Origin: an uncultured Brevibacillus sp.
GTDB lineage: Bacteria; Bacillota; Bacilli; Brevibacillales; Brevibacillaceae
Direction of reading: 5' to 3'
DNA length: 64,000 nt
NCBI RefSeq assembly: GCF_947502445.1
Contig: NZ_CANMZW010000001.1
Coordinates: forward strand, 62,001 to 126,000
Shown here piece after piece: positions 26,565 through 35,400 of this stretch (position 1 is its first letter; every line of letters begins with the position of its first letter). The position numbers and the translations under genes were made by a program. Below the pieces are notes generated by a model. That model ran no database searches. It saw only the letters and a program-made list of their open reading frames with translations, and had not been told where the DNA came from.

Positions 26565-26840
26565 GTGCAAGTTGATGGGAAAAATCGTTTGACGGTGGAT
26601 ATCTTCGGCCAACAATACCGGCTCAGTGGCAAGGCAAGTGTCAATCACATACGCATGGTAGCCGGTTTCGTTGATGACAAGATGAACGAAATCGCAAACG
26701 GCAATCATCGTCTAGACACGGCCAAGATTGCGGTACTCTCTGCCGTTAATATTGCGGATGAATACTTCCGCTTGCGTCAAGAGTACGAAGAACTGCTGAA
26801 GATCCTTCAGGAAGATGCAAATGGAAAAAAGATAGATTAA
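26565..26840 (+). CDS. zapA: Cell division protein ZapA
   Basis: This 91-residue FtsZ-ring-associated protein has the ZapA N-terminal strands LTVDIFGQQYRLSG and a helical C-terminal coiled coil ending EYEELLKILQED. It bundles FtsZ at the division site. The start is GTG at 26565 after AGGGAGGA. In B. subtilis zapA also follows pheST (with rnhC between); here cvpA and polX, which would normally follow, are absent. Confidence 0.9.
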   Translation: MQVDGKNRLTVDIFGQQYRLSGKASVNHIRMVAGFVDDKMNEIANGNHRLDTAKIAVLSAVNIADEYFRLRQEYEELLKILQEDANGKKID

Positions 26841-26843
26841 CGG

Positions 26844-26870
26844 AAAAGAGGGGCTTTTTGCCTCTCTTTT
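26844..26870 (+). terminator. Terminator after zapA
   Basis: An 11-base stem with one G-T pair (26844-26854 with 26860-26870) encloses five T. The 3' arm ends in TCTTTT, but no separate long T-run follows. Confidence 0.65.
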
Positions 26871-26911
26871 CACTTTATGCATAAACAGCTTGGAAGAGGG
26901 TGGAAAACGCC

Positions 26912-27778
26912 ATGAGTGCAAATGACCAACAAGCGCTGGAAACTGTCATTGCGTCCCTCAGCGAAAAAAATAAACAGCTGGGTAGGATTTTACGAGAAAT
27001 GGGTACAGTGCTCGTCGCTTTTTCGGGCGGTGTGGACAGTACATTTTTGCTGGCGCGTGCTGTAGAGGAGCTGGGAGATCGTGCGATTGCGGTGACAGCT
27101 GCATCCGAAACCTTTCCGACTCGGGAGTTTGAAGCAGCCAAGCATTTGGCAGCCCAGCTTGGCGCTCGTTTTGTGACTACCGAAATTCGAGAAATGGAAA
27201 ACCCCCATTTTGTCTCCAATCCAGTAAACCGCTGCTTTTTTTGCAAGGATGGGCTATATGAGCATTTGGGAGTATTAGCTGAAAAAAATCAATGGCAGGC
27301 CACCATATGCGATGGAGCAAACGTGGATGATCAGGGAGACTATCGCCCAGGGCGCGTAGCAGCAGCAGAGCGAGGCGTGCGTAGTCCACTGCAAGAGGCT
27401 GGATTTTATAAGGAAGATATACGTGCCTTATCAAAAGAAATGGGATTGTCAACGTGGAACAAGCCGTCGTTTGCCTGCCTTTCCTCCAGAATTCCCTATG
27501 GCTCGCAAATTACGCTGGAAAAAATCGATCAGGTCGATCGAGCCGAAGGATACTTGCTCAGTCTAGGTTTTCATCAAGTAAGGGTCCGTCATCATGATAC
27601 GATTGCCCGAATCGAAGTAAGTCCTGAAGACTTCAGCCGAATCCTTGAACACCATGAACAGATTAATCAGGAATTGCAGAACATTGGCTTTTCGTATGTG
27701 ACGCTTGATTTGTTTGGCTATATGACGGGAAGCATGAACTCGGTACTGGCAAAGGACGTGAAAAAGCAGCATGGCTGA
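26912..27778 (+). CDS. larE: ATP-dependent sacrificial sulfur transferase LarE
   Basis: This 288-residue PP-loop enzyme has SGGVDSTFLLARA near residue 38 and the conserved FACLSSRIPYG region, whose cysteine C189 is the sulfur-donating residue position of LarE. It sulfurates pyridinium-3,5-biscarboxylic acid mononucleotide during synthesis of the nickel-pincer nucleotide cofactor of lactate racemase-type enzymes. The ATG at 26912 is taken because GGAAGAGGG lies about nine bases upstream; a GTG at 26900 lies too close to it. It overlaps larB by eight bases. LarC is not in this window. Confidence 0.9.
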   Translation: MSANDQQALETVIASLSEKNKQLGRILREMGTVLVAFSGGVDSTFLLARAVEELGDRAIAVTAASETFPTREFEAAKHLAAQLGARFVTTEIREMENPHFVSNPVNRCFFCKDGLYEHLGVLAEKNQWQATICDGANVDDQGDYRPGRVAAAERGVRSPLQEAGFYKEDIRALSKEMGLSTWNKPSFACLSSRIPYGSQITLEKIDQVDRAEGYLLSLGFHQVRVRHHDTIARIEVSPEDFSRILEHHEQINQELQNIGFSYVTLDLFGYMTGSMNSVLAKDVKKQHG

Positions 27779-28517
27779 TATCAAAGCGATCTTGGAGCAA
27801 GTAAAGGCAGGTAAACTGAGCATCGAGCAGGCCGAAGAGCAGTTGACGGGAGCGAGTCGGCTGGATTACGCCACGTTGGATCTGGATCGGGCAGGCAGAA
27901 CGGGTTTTCCTGAAGTCGTATATGGGGCAGGAAAAAGTGTGGAGCAGCTTATCGGGATCATCGAAAGGCTGCAAGCCCATCAAGAGCTAGTTTTGGTTAC
28001 ACGGGTAAATGATGATCAGGCTAAGCAAGTGCTGGAGCGAATGCCTCATGTACAATACATCGAGGATGCAGGATTGCTCGTTTCCAGTCGTGGACCAATC
28101 GTCCCGCAGCGACCAGGCTATGTAGCGGTAGTTGCCGCAGGGACATCTGACTGGAAGGTAGCTCAGGAGGCTGCCTGGACGGTGCGCTGCTTTGGCAGCG
28201 AAGCCAGAGTGATCGCAGATGTAGGGGTAGCTGGCATACATCGTTTGTTTCACCGCTTGGAAGAGATCAGAGGGGCATCTGTCATCATCTGTATTGCGGG
28301 GATGGAAGGAGCGCTCACAAGCGTAGTGGCTGGTCTCGTAGACAAACCGGTAATCGCAGTTCCTACCAGTGTAGGGTACGGTGCCAATTTTGCAGGGGTG
28401 GCTGCTCTTCTCGCCATGCTCAATTCATGCGCCAACGGAGTCGCGGTCGTCAATATTGACAATGGATTTGGCGCAGGCTATATGGCGGGCATGATCCATC
28501 GCCAGACGGACAGATAA
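27771..28517 (+). CDS. larB: Nickel-pincer cofactor biosynthesis protein LarB
   Basis: This 248-residue protein has an N-terminal helical segment and a C-terminal AIR-carboxylase (PurE-like) domain with RPGYVAVVAAGTSDWKVAQEA and MEGALTSVVAGLV. LarB carboxylates and hydrolyses nicotinic acid adenine dinucleotide, the first step to the nickel-pincer cofactor. Translational coupling with larE by overlap supports the joint role. Confidence 0.92.
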   Translation: MADIKAILEQVKAGKLSIEQAEEQLTGASRLDYATLDLDRAGRTGFPEVVYGAGKSVEQLIGIIERLQAHQELVLVTRVNDDQAKQVLERMPHVQYIEDAGLLVSSRGPIVPQRPGYVAVVAAGTSDWKVAQEAAWTVRCFGSEARVIADVGVAGIHRLFHRLEEIRGASVIICIAGMEGALTSVVAGLVDKPVIAVPTSVGYGANFAGVAALLAMLNSCANGVAVVNIDNGFGAGYMAGMIHRQTDR

Positions 28518-28573
28518 TTTCACTTTGAAACCCTGGCTTCGCCAAGCCTTTTGACGAAGCTGCGGTTGTGCAA

Positions 28574-28610
28574 AAAAAGAGCCAATCCGTTGATCCGGAT
28601 GGCTCTTTTT
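28574..28610. terminator. Bidirectional terminator between larB and the 4-TM protein
   Basis: AAAAAGAGCC-A-ATCCG pairs with CGGATGGCTCTTTTT with a single bulged A. A-run and T-run flank it on opposite sides, so it can end both convergent genes. Confidence 0.85.
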
Positions 28611-28619
28611 CCCATATCA

Positions 28620-28994
28620 TTATGTTTCTTGTTTATTGCCGGCGTCGCCATTGTGCAGGTCCATATGAGTCTTGATCGGGATAAAGAGGTCGATAATCCC
28701 GATGACCAAAGAGGCCAGGAGCGCTCCCAATATGGTGACGTGAAAACCGGAAACAATAAACTGAGTCAGGTAAATAACTACGGCACTGACCAAGAAGCCG
28801 ATGATGCCACGGTTATAAGGGGAGATGCGATCCCCGAACATGGCTTCTACGACCCAGCCCAAGAGGGCGATGACAACCGCGGCTAGAAACGCAGTCCAGA
28901 AGCTGCTTACAGAAAAGCCGGGAACTAAAAACCCGACAAACATCAGGACTACGGCAGCGACGATAAAGCGGACAATATGGCGCATGATCGTCAA
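28620..28994 (-). CDS. Four-TM phage-holin-family membrane protein (YvlD-like)
   Basis: This 124-residue protein is almost entirely four hydrophobic helices (FIVAAVVLMFVGFLVPG, FWTAFLAAVVIALLGWVVEAM, GIIGFLVSAVVIYLTQFIV, ILGALLASLVIGIIDLF), the pattern of the '4 TMS phage holin' family that includes B. subtilis YvlD. Despite the family name it is a chromosomal protein of unclear function, with no phage genes nearby. The TTG at 28994 follows AAGGAGGAG by six bases and is preferred; ATG at 28985 is the alternative. Confidence 0.8.
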   Translation of the reverse strand: MTIMRHIVRFIVAAVVLMFVGFLVPGFSVSSFWTAFLAAVVIALLGWVVEAMFGDRISPYNRGIIGFLVSAVVIYLTQFIVSGFHVTILGALLASLVIGIIDLFIPIKTHMDLHNGDAGNKQET

Positions 28995-29075
28995 GTGTAC
29001 TCCTCCTTTGGGATTGTTTCATCTTCAGTGTGGCTATTTGGGTGTCGAACTATGCTAGGGGCAAGGCGTGTAAAA

Positions 29076-29105
29076 TTATCCTTCAAACGGTTGGCGTGAT
29101 ATAAT
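29076..29105 (+). promoter_or_regulatory. Candidate promoter of mutS2
   Basis: A perfect TATAAT (29100-29105) lies 18 bases after a weak TTATCC (29076-29081), about 90 bases before the mutS2 start. Confidence 0.45.
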
Positions 29106-29196
29106 GAAATAATCATAAGGATTGCCGGGTTAAACCGCGGCCTTTTGTCTGCATGAAATGATCGGTCGCAAGCTTGCGGATATAAGGAGGATCAAA

Positions 29197-31554
29197 GTGG
29201 AACAACGGGTATTAAAAACATTAGAGTACGATAAAATGGTTGCCCTGTTAATCGACAAGGCATCGTGCACATATGGAAAGGAAAAGGCAGCGGAGCTGGT
29301 TCCGTTCTTACGGCTGGATGAAGTAGTGACGGCACAGCAAGGTACTGCTCAGGCTGCAACAGTACTGCGCCTGAAAGGCAGTGTTCCACTCGGTGGAATT
29401 CGCGATATCCGAGGACCCGTACAGCGAGCAAGATTGAATGCCATGCTTGCTCCAATGGAGCTTTTGGACATTGCCAGCACCATTATGGCAGGACGGAGAC
29501 TCAAATCGTTTTTGCTGGATATGTGCGATGATCACGAGCTGCCGCTATTAGAGCAAGAGGCAGAGCGAATCGAAGGCTTGCGTGAGCTGGAAACAGAGAT
29601 CCGCCGTTGTGTGGATGAGAATGGCGATATTTTAGACAGCGCGAGTATCGAGCTGCGTCAGGTGCGTCAGGAAATCAGACAGATAGAGTCCAGAATCCGG
29701 GAAAAGCTGGATCAAATGACACGCTCCTCCTCTTACCAGAAAATGTTGATGGAGAGCATCGTGACCATTCGTGGAGACCGCTTTGTCATCCCGGTGAAGC
29801 AGGAGTATCGTCACGTATTTGGCGGAATTGTACACGACCAGTCTGCATCTGGTGCTACGTTATTTATTGAACCAGAAGTCATCGTAACCATGAATAATAA
29901 ATTGCGCGAGCTGCGTCTTCGTGAGGAACGAGAGGTGGAGAGAATCCTCTACGTTCTCACTGAGCAGGTTTCCTTTGCTGTAGAAGCGCTGCTTGAAAAC
30001 GTAGATGCGCTAACCGAGCTCGACTTTATGTTTGCCAAGGCACAGCTGGCTTGGAGCATGAAGGCTATTTGTCCGCGTTTGAATGACCGAGGCTACTTGC
30101 ATCTGAAAAAGGCCCGCCATCCACTAATTCCTCGGGAGGTAGTCGTGCCTGTGGACGTGGAGCTGGGTGGAGAGTATCAGGCCATCGTTGTGACGGGTCC
30201 CAATACAGGTGGAAAAACGGTTTCCTTGAAAACGATCGGACTTCTGTCCTTGATGGCGATGTCCGGGCTGCACATTCCAGCTGAGGAAGAAAGTGAAATG
30301 ACCGTCTTCTCCTCCGTCTTTGCCGACATTGGCGACGAGCAATCCATCGAGCAGAGCTTATCGACCTTCTCCAGCCATATGACCAATATCATTCACATTT
30401 TGGCGAACATGGATGAAAAGAGTTTGGTGCTGTTTGACGAGCTGGGAGCAGGAACAGACCCGACAGAGGGGGCAGCTCTGGCAATGTCGATTATTGATCA
30501 TGTGATCGAATCGAAAGCTCGTCTGGTTGCGACGACTCACTACAGCGAGCTGAAGGCTTATGCCTATGACAGACCAGAAGTCATCAACGCCAGCGTGGAG
30601 TTCGATGTAGAGACACTCAGACCTACGTATCGTCTGCTCATTGGCGTGCCAGGACGCTCCAATGCATTTGCAATCGCCCGACGTCTGGGACTGCCTGAGC
30701 ACATTATCGAAGTAGCTCGCGGCTCCATCAGCGAAGAAGATAATCAGGTGGAAAGCATGATTGCTTCCCTGGAGCGCAACCGCAAGACAGCCGAGGCAGA
30801 GCGCCAACAGGCTGAAGCGCTCAGACGCGAAGCCGAGAACCTGCGCCGTCAGCTGGAGGAAGAGCGAGCCCAATTCGCTGAGGAGAAAAACAAGCGGATG
30901 GAACGTGCCGAGGACGAGGCGCGAATTGCCGTTCAGTTGGCAAAAGAAGAGGCAGATACCATTATTCGTGAATTGCGCGAAATGATGGCAGAAGGCATGG
31001 AAATCAAAGAGCACCGTTTGATCGATGCCAAGAAGCGACTCGGCAATGCTGTCTTGGAGCTGGAAAAGGAAAAGGTCAAAAAGCCAGCGAAGGCCGTACG
31101 AGCGACTCAAATCAAAGTGGGTGATGAGGTTATGGTCACAAGCTTTGGGCAAAAAGGAACCGTACTGGAAAAGGCAGGAAGCGATGAGTTCCTGGTGCAG
31201 ATCGGCATCATGAAAATGAAGGTAAAACGTGAGGACATGCACGTTCAAAATACGATGCAGCAAAAGCCTCAGGCTGCACCCTACACTTCTGTCAAGCGCA
31301 GAAGCGATAATATTAAGATGGATCTCGATTTACGAGGCTACAACGTAGAGGATGGCATCAGGGAGATTGATCAGTTCCTCGATGATGCTCTTCTCGCGGG
31401 TTTGCATTCGGTATCCATCATCCACGGTCATGGCACAGGTGTCCTGCGCAAGGGTGTTCATGAGTACTTGAAGCATCACAGAAACGTCAAGTCATTCCGC
31501 TTGGGCGGGCAGGGAGAAGGCGGCGTAGGTGCTACAATTGCCGAATTGAAATAA
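29197..31554 (+). CDS. mutS2: MutS2 family ATPase/endonuclease
   Basis: This 785-residue protein lacks the MutS mismatch-recognition domain. It has the clamp/lever region (about 1-310), the ATPase with Walker A GPNTGGKT near residue 335 and Walker B LVLFDELGAGTDP, a long charged coiled coil (about 515-625) and a C-terminal Smr nuclease domain with LDLRGYNVEDG and IHGHGTGVLR. In Firmicutes MutS2 acts on collided ribosomes and in recombination control. The GTG at 29197, six bases after ATAAGGAGG, is preferred to the ATG at 29158. Confidence 0.95.
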   Translation: MEQRVLKTLEYDKMVALLIDKASCTYGKEKAAELVPFLRLDEVVTAQQGTAQAATVLRLKGSVPLGGIRDIRGPVQRARLNAMLAPMELLDIASTIMAGRRLKSFLLDMCDDHELPLLEQEAERIEGLRELETEIRRCVDENGDILDSASIELRQVRQEIRQIESRIREKLDQMTRSSSYQKMLMESIVTIRGDRFVIPVKQEYRHVFGGIVHDQSASGATLFIEPEVIVTMNNKLRELRLREEREVERILYVLTEQVSFAVEALLENVDALTELDFMFAKAQLAWSMKAICPRLNDRGYLHLKKARHPLIPREVVVPVDVELGGEYQAIVVTGPNTGGKTVSLKTIGLLSLMAMSGLHIPAEEESEMTVFSSVFADIGDEQSIEQSLSTFSSHMTNIIHILANMDEKSLVLFDELGAGTDPTEGAALAMSIIDHVIESKARLVATTHYSELKAYAYDRPEVINASVEFDVETLRPTYRLLIGVPGRSNAFAIARRLGLPEHIIEVARGSISEEDNQVESMIASLERNRKTAEAERQQAEALRREAENLRRQLEEERAQFAEEKNKRMERAEDEARIAVQLAKEEADTIIRELREMMAEGMEIKEHRLIDAKKRLGNAVLELEKEKVKKPAKAVRATQIKVGDEVMVTSFGQKGTVLEKAGSDEFLVQIGIMKMKVKREDMHVQNTMQQKPQAAPYTSVKRRSDNIKMDLDLRGYNVEDGIREIDQFLDDALLAGLHSVSIIHGHGTGVLRKGVHEYLKHHRNVKSFRLGGQGEGGVGATIAELK

Positions 31555-31577
31555 CCAGATAAGTGGGGAGGGGTATT

Positions 31578-31988
31578 ATGGCAAGCCTTCTGCACAATCC
31601 ATACTTTGCTGCTGCCGCTTATTTTACCGTGACTGGACTGGCGATGATTTTATTTTTGTCGGTGTTTGAGCTGGTGACGCGTTATCGGGTTTGGCATGAG
31701 CTAAAGCAAGGGAATCTGGCTGTTGCAATGGCAACCGGGGGAAAAATTTTTGGCATCGCTAATGTATTTCGCCACTCGATCCAGGCGCATCAATCGCTTG
31801 GTCAGGCGTTGATTTGGGGCACGTTCGGCTTTTTGCTACTGCTTGTGAGTTACTTCGTTTTCGAATTCATGACGCCCACGTTCAAGATTGATGAGGAAAT
31901 TGCCAAGGACAACAGAGCGGTCGGCTTTATTGCGATGGTTTTGTCCATCGGGTTTTCCTACATTATCGGAGCGAGCTTGTCGCGGTAG
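31578..31988 (+). CDS. yshE: DUF350 family membrane protein (YshE-like)
   Basis: This 136-residue membrane protein has about four hydrophobic segments and the DUF350 centre (LKQGNLAVAMATGGKIFGIANVFRHSI). It directly follows mutS2 as yshE does in B. subtilis. The ATG at 31578 lies behind GGGGAGGGG. Function of the family is unknown. Downstream the conserved backbone breaks off until 53 kb. Confidence 0.87.
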   Translation: MASLLHNPYFAAAAYFTVTGLAMILFLSVFELVTRYRVWHELKQGNLAVAMATGGKIFGIANVFRHSIQAHQSLGQALIWGTFGFLLLLVSYFVFEFMTPTFKIDEEIAKDNRAVGFIAMVLSIGFSYIIGASLSR

Positions 31989-32029
31989 AAAAATGGCTGT
32001 TCACCTGCAGATCAGGGGAGGGAGAGCAG

Positions 32030-32350
32030 ATGGATCAGGAAAATCAAGCTCAGATTGTGATCACCGTCTGGGACGGGAACAAGCAGCAGCAATTCTATGC
32101 GTCGCGCGGGGAGAACCTGCTAATGGCACTCGTGCGTGCCAAGCTGCCCGTATCATTTTTCTGTACGACAGGCAAGTGCAGATCGTGTATGCTGCGCCTG
32201 CAAGCTCCAGAAAGCTCTGTCTCCTTCGCTTCTGAAACCGAGCAATATCGGCTTGGGAAGGATGCACTTGAAAAAGGGTACCGCCTAGCCTGTCAGGTAT
32301 ATCTAAGCGGTCCGTTGACCGTCTATTTGGATGCACCTGCCTCTACATGA
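32030..32350 (+). CDS. Plant-type [2Fe-2S] ferredoxin
   Basis: This 106-residue beta-grasp ferredoxin has cluster ligands C45, C50, C53 (CTTGKCRSC) and C88 (LACQVY), the plant/chloroplast spacing. It would carry single electrons in the cytoplasm. No partner oxygenase or reductase is adjacent. It starts about 40 bases after yshE, with GGGGAGGGAG overlapping the approach, so it may be cotranscribed with it. Confidence 0.9.
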   Translation: MDQENQAQIVITVWDGNKQQQFYASRGENLLMALVRAKLPVSFFCTTGKCRSCMLRLQAPESSVSFASETEQYRLGKDALEKGYRLACQVYLSGPLTVYLDAPAST

Positions 32351-32363
32351 AAAAGAAACCTGT

Positions 32364-32393
32364 ATTGAACGATATTTTAATCAAGAGTATAAT
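32364..32393 (+). promoter_or_regulatory. SigA-type promoter for the small membrane peptide at 32445
   Basis: TTGAAC (32364-32369) and a perfect TATAAT (32388-32393) with an 18-base spacer, about 50 bases before the small reading frame. Confidence 0.65.
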
Positions 32394-32444
32394 TAGGATT
32401 TGGCAGAGGCCAAGCCTAGACTATGAGCATGGGGAGGAACCGCC

Positions 32445-32519
32445 TTGGAAACTTTATACAAGGTCCTCATAGGATTGTGCGTCGTATTTATTGCAGCAGG
32501 TGTTTACTACCTGTCGTAA
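32445..32519 (+). CDS. 24-residue single-TM membrane peptide
   Basis: A TTG at 32445 follows GGGGAGG by seven bases and begins METLYKVLIGLCVVFIAAGVY-YLS. Residues 7-23 form one hydrophobic helix preceded by a lysine, so it should insert in the membrane. It has its own promoter and a clear ribosome site. It lies between the ferredoxin and the nucleotide-sugar dehydrogenase. Function is unknown. Confidence 0.6.
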   Translation: METLYKVLIGLCVVFIAAGVYYLS

Positions 32520-32597
32520 GCAGTTTGTAAACTGGCCGTGTAACTATTCCTAGTTGCCTGGACCTTACCTAGAGAACGTGAAAGAGGAGATACGAGA

Positions 32598-33896
32598 ATG
32601 ACTCAGCCTGTACGCGTAGCTGTTGTAGGATTAGGGTTTGTTGGCTTACCGTTGGCGCTTACCTACGCTATGAAGGGAGCAAATGTCGTCGGTGTCGATG
32701 TCGTACCTCACGTTGTTGATGAGATCAATGCGGCCCGTTCCCATCACCTGGAATCCTATCAGGGAAAGACACTTGCAGAAATTCTTCGCGAGCAAATTGA
32801 AGCAAAACGCTTCCGCGCGACGACTTCTTATGAAGAGGCTGCAGCGGAAGTAAATCATTATATTGTAACAGCGGGCTTGCCCGTTCATAATGGCGATCCT
32901 GATCTCGGACCGTTGAAAAACTGTGCGCACACCTTGGGTAGTGTACTGAAAAAAGGCGATTCGGTCATGATTCGCAGCACAGTCGTACCAGGAACAACAC
33001 AAGAAGTAGTCCTGCCAATTTTAGAAGAAGTGAGCGGTCTTACAGCAGGCGTTGATTTTTACCTGACCTATTGCTCCGAGCGCATTGCTGAAGGACGAGC
33101 CTTCGAAGAGTTCATCCATATGCCGCTTGTACTCGGCGGAATTAATGAGGAAAGCGTGGCAAAAGGAAAAGAACTGCTCTCCTTTATTAATGAAATAGAA
33201 ATTACGATTTCGGACGTTCGCGTTGTAGAAACAGCGAAAGTCATTGAAAATATTCAACGCGATGTAAATATCGCAATGGTTCAGGAATTCGCCCGTTTTT
33301 CTGAGGCGTTTGGCATCGATACATTCGAGCTGATCAAGGTTGCCAATACACATACGCGTGTGAACCTGTTGACGCCAGGACCGGGTGTAGGCGGCTTCTG
33401 CTTGCCGAATGCGCTATACTATCTCCAACCAAAAGCACGCGAGCTGGACGTGGCACTGCCGCTGATGCAGCAAGCTCGCTGCACGAATGACGCTGTCCCT
33501 GAGGTTCTGATCGGCATGCTGGAAAAAGCATTACAAGAAAAAGGCAAGACACTGGCAGGCAGCCACGTAGCTGTTTTGGGGATGGCGATGAAGGACTTCT
33601 CCAATGACGACCGTGTCAGCCCTGTTCATGATATGATCAAGCTTCTTTTGGCAAAAGGCGTAGATGTGCGTTCGTACGATCCTGCTGTGCCGACTGCATA
33701 CGAGCACAAGACAAGCAGTCTGGAGCAAGCAGTCAAAGGAGCAGACGCATTATTCCTGACAGCTGTACAAAAAGAATTTGCAGAAGCAGATTGGGCCGCT
33801 ATCGCAACTCAAATGGCTGATTCCCCCATTCTGTTCGATACGAAAAACCGCATCTCGGGCGAATTGCCGAGCCATACTACGTTAATTCGCATCTAG
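32598..33896 (+). CDS. UDP-sugar 6-dehydrogenase (UDP-ManNAc/UDP-glucose dehydrogenase family)
   Basis: This 432-residue NAD-dependent enzyme oxidises C6 of a nucleotide sugar to the uronic acid. It has an N-terminal Rossmann GLGFVGLPLA (about residue 11), STVVPGTT in the middle, and the catalytic cysteine C268 in GGFCLPNALYYL. The layout is nearer to WecC/UDP-ManNAc dehydrogenase than to UDP-glucose dehydrogenase, but the sugar cannot be fixed by eye. It probably supplies uronate for the surface polysaccharide genes further on. A very strong terminator follows. Confidence 0.88.
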   Translation: MTQPVRVAVVGLGFVGLPLALTYAMKGANVVGVDVVPHVVDEINAARSHHLESYQGKTLAEILREQIEAKRFRATTSYEEAAAEVNHYIVTAGLPVHNGDPDLGPLKNCAHTLGSVLKKGDSVMIRSTVVPGTTQEVVLPILEEVSGLTAGVDFYLTYCSERIAEGRAFEEFIHMPLVLGGINEESVAKGKELLSFINEIEITISDVRVVETAKVIENIQRDVNIAMVQEFARFSEAFGIDTFELIKVANTHTRVNLLTPGPGVGGFCLPNALYYLQPKARELDVALPLMQQARCTNDAVPEVLIGMLEKALQEKGKTLAGSHVAVLGMAMKDFSNDDRVSPVHDMIKLLLAKGVDVRSYDPAVPTAYEHKTSSLEQAVKGADALFLTAVQKEFAEADWAAIATQMADSPILFDTKNRISGELPSHTTLIRI

Positions 33897-33927
33897 GCTG
33901 CGCAAACGATTCAAGAGACTCTTACCG

Positions 33928-33975
33928 AAAACTTCTATAAACGTGCTACGGTGCGTTTATAGAAGTTTTTTTTGC
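33928..33975 (+). terminator. Strong terminator after the nucleotide-sugar dehydrogenase
   Basis: A perfect 16-base stem (33928-33943 with 33954-33969), centred on CTTCTATAAACG/CGTTTATAGAAG, has a 10-base loop and is followed by a T-run. Confidence 0.92.
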
Positions 33976-34054
33976 AAAAAAAGTTTGCAAACTAGTGAAC
34001 GATTCAAAGTGAGAGAGCCAATACATGGTGTATACAATTTCAGGGGGCCCTCCG

Positions 34055-34642
34055 ATGAATGATCAAATGTTAGACATATGGCTGGACCGATTGATGGATG
34101 GAGACCAGGAAGCATTTGAAGTGGTCTACAGCCTGACGCGTACGAAAATCTACGGTACGGTGTCAGCCATGGTCAGTAATAAAGAAGATGTACACGATAT
34201 CGTAAACGAAATTTACTATCAGCTGTGGAGAGCGTTGCCGAGCTACGACCGCAACAGGCCGTTTCTCTTCTGGCTGAATGGGATTGTCATCAGGCAAGTC
34301 AAAAACTGGCGTAGACAAATTTGGAGAAGATTCCGTTTGCTTGAGCGGAAAAACCGCTTGCGTGAAGAACCACATGTCGAGACGCCGGATGAACCTTTGC
34401 TGGAAACAGAAGCATCACAAGAAATGCAACGTGCGATTATGGCACTGCCTTTTAAGCTGAGGATCGTCATTATCTATCGGTATTACTACGAGTATTCTTA
34501 CGATCAGATTGGCGAATTGCTTCAGATTCCATCAGGTACTGCCAAATCGAGAAGTCATCTGGCGTTAAAGCGCATACGAGCATGGTTCGACACCGAAATG
34601 GACGGGGAGGAACTCCAACAATGTCTATCTCCAAAAAGCTGA
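34055..34642 (+). CDS. ECF-type RNA polymerase sigma factor
   Basis: This 195-residue ECF sigma factor has region 2 (about residues 20-85: EDVHDIVNEIYYQLWRALPSYD) and region 4 (about 130-185: LPFKLRIVIIYRYYYEYSYDQIGELLQIPSGTAKSR). The ATG at 34055 is taken because the in-frame ATG at 34025 lacks a ribosome site. Its end overlaps the DUF4179 anti-sigma gene by 22 bases, so the pair is coupled. The regulon and signal are unknown. Confidence 0.92.
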   Translation: MNDQMLDIWLDRLMDGDQEAFEVVYSLTRTKIYGTVSAMVSNKEDVHDIVNEIYYQLWRALPSYDRNRPFLFWLNGIVIRQVKNWRRQIWRRFRLLERKNRLREEPHVETPDEPLLETEASQEMQRAIMALPFKLRIVIIYRYYYEYSYDQIGELLQIPSGTAKSRSHLALKRIRAWFDTEMDGEELQQCLSPKS

Positions 34643-35400
34643 AAAAATCATTAGCAAACCAAATAGAGAAAACCGTGGTACCAGATGAGCTCGACGAACA
34701 AATCAGAGCATCCTTCATTCGTTACCACGAAAAAAAGGAGAAGTTTTCGATGAAAAAAAGAGTCTTAACGATATGCTTGGCTGCTGCGATCTTGCTTCCA
34801 ACAGGCGTGTACGCCGCACTGAACAGCTCCTCTTATTTTTCGGGAGAGAACAATTTGAACGGTCTGGTCAATGAGGGTGTCAAACGCGCGGTCAGCGAGG
34901 GGCTGTCTGTCCCGATGGATCAAAAAATAACGGATCAAGGCATTTCCATTCATATTAAAGAAGTGTACGTAGAGGATACAAAAATCCTCATCCATTACAG
35001 TATTGAAAAAGAAGATGGCGGGCTGGTTCCTTTTGAGTTCGATACAACAGGTCTGGATGTGATCTCGGGCGAGCCTGAGGGCGGTAAGTATACGGAGAAC
35101 CCTACCTACCAGGAAAAAGGTTTAGAAGGATTTAGTGTATTGAGCTTTATCGGAACGGATCGGGAAGACAACATTCCATACTATTTGACAGATGCTGAAG
35201 GCAAAGAAATCATGACGGGGATTGCGGACGATGATCGACCAGAAGGCATTCTCGCATTTGTGACAGATGGAAGCAAGCTGCCACAGTCCATTACACTGAA
35301 CATCGATGCCAATCGGATTGGGAAAACAAAAGGAAGCTGGAAGGGCAAGGTCGTCATCGATCAAAGCAAAGCCAAGGAAGCGACAGATGTCGCGAAGTAA
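34621..35400 (+). CDS. DUF4179 domain protein, likely anti-sigma factor
   Basis: This 259-residue protein has a short basic cytoplasmic N-terminus (about 1-45), one membrane helix (LTICLAAAILLPTGVYAA, about 47-65) and an extracytoplasmic DUF4179-type domain containing ISIHIKEVYVEDTKILIHYSIE. The ATG at 34621 lies inside the sigma gene, behind GGGGAGG. Position and topology indicate it sequesters the ECF sigma factor at the membrane until an envelope signal arrives; that role is inference. Confidence 0.82.
   Translation: MSISKKLKKSLANQIEKTVVPDELDEQIRASFIRYHEKKEKFSMKKRVLTICLAAAILLPTGVYAALNSSSYFSGENNLNGLVNEGVKRAVSEGLSVPMDQKITDQGISIHIKEVYVEDTKILIHYSIEKEDGGLVPFEFDTTGLDVISGEPEGGKYTENPTYQEKGLEGFSVLSFIGTDREDNIPYYLTDAEGKEIMTGIADDDRPEGILAFVTDGSKLPQSITLNIDANRIGKTKGSWKGKVVIDQSKAKEATDVAK

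Noticed and set aside
28620-28994. Prophage holin
   Set aside because: The family name includes phage holin, but no lysin, structural or integrase genes are near and the YvlD-like layout is chromosomal.
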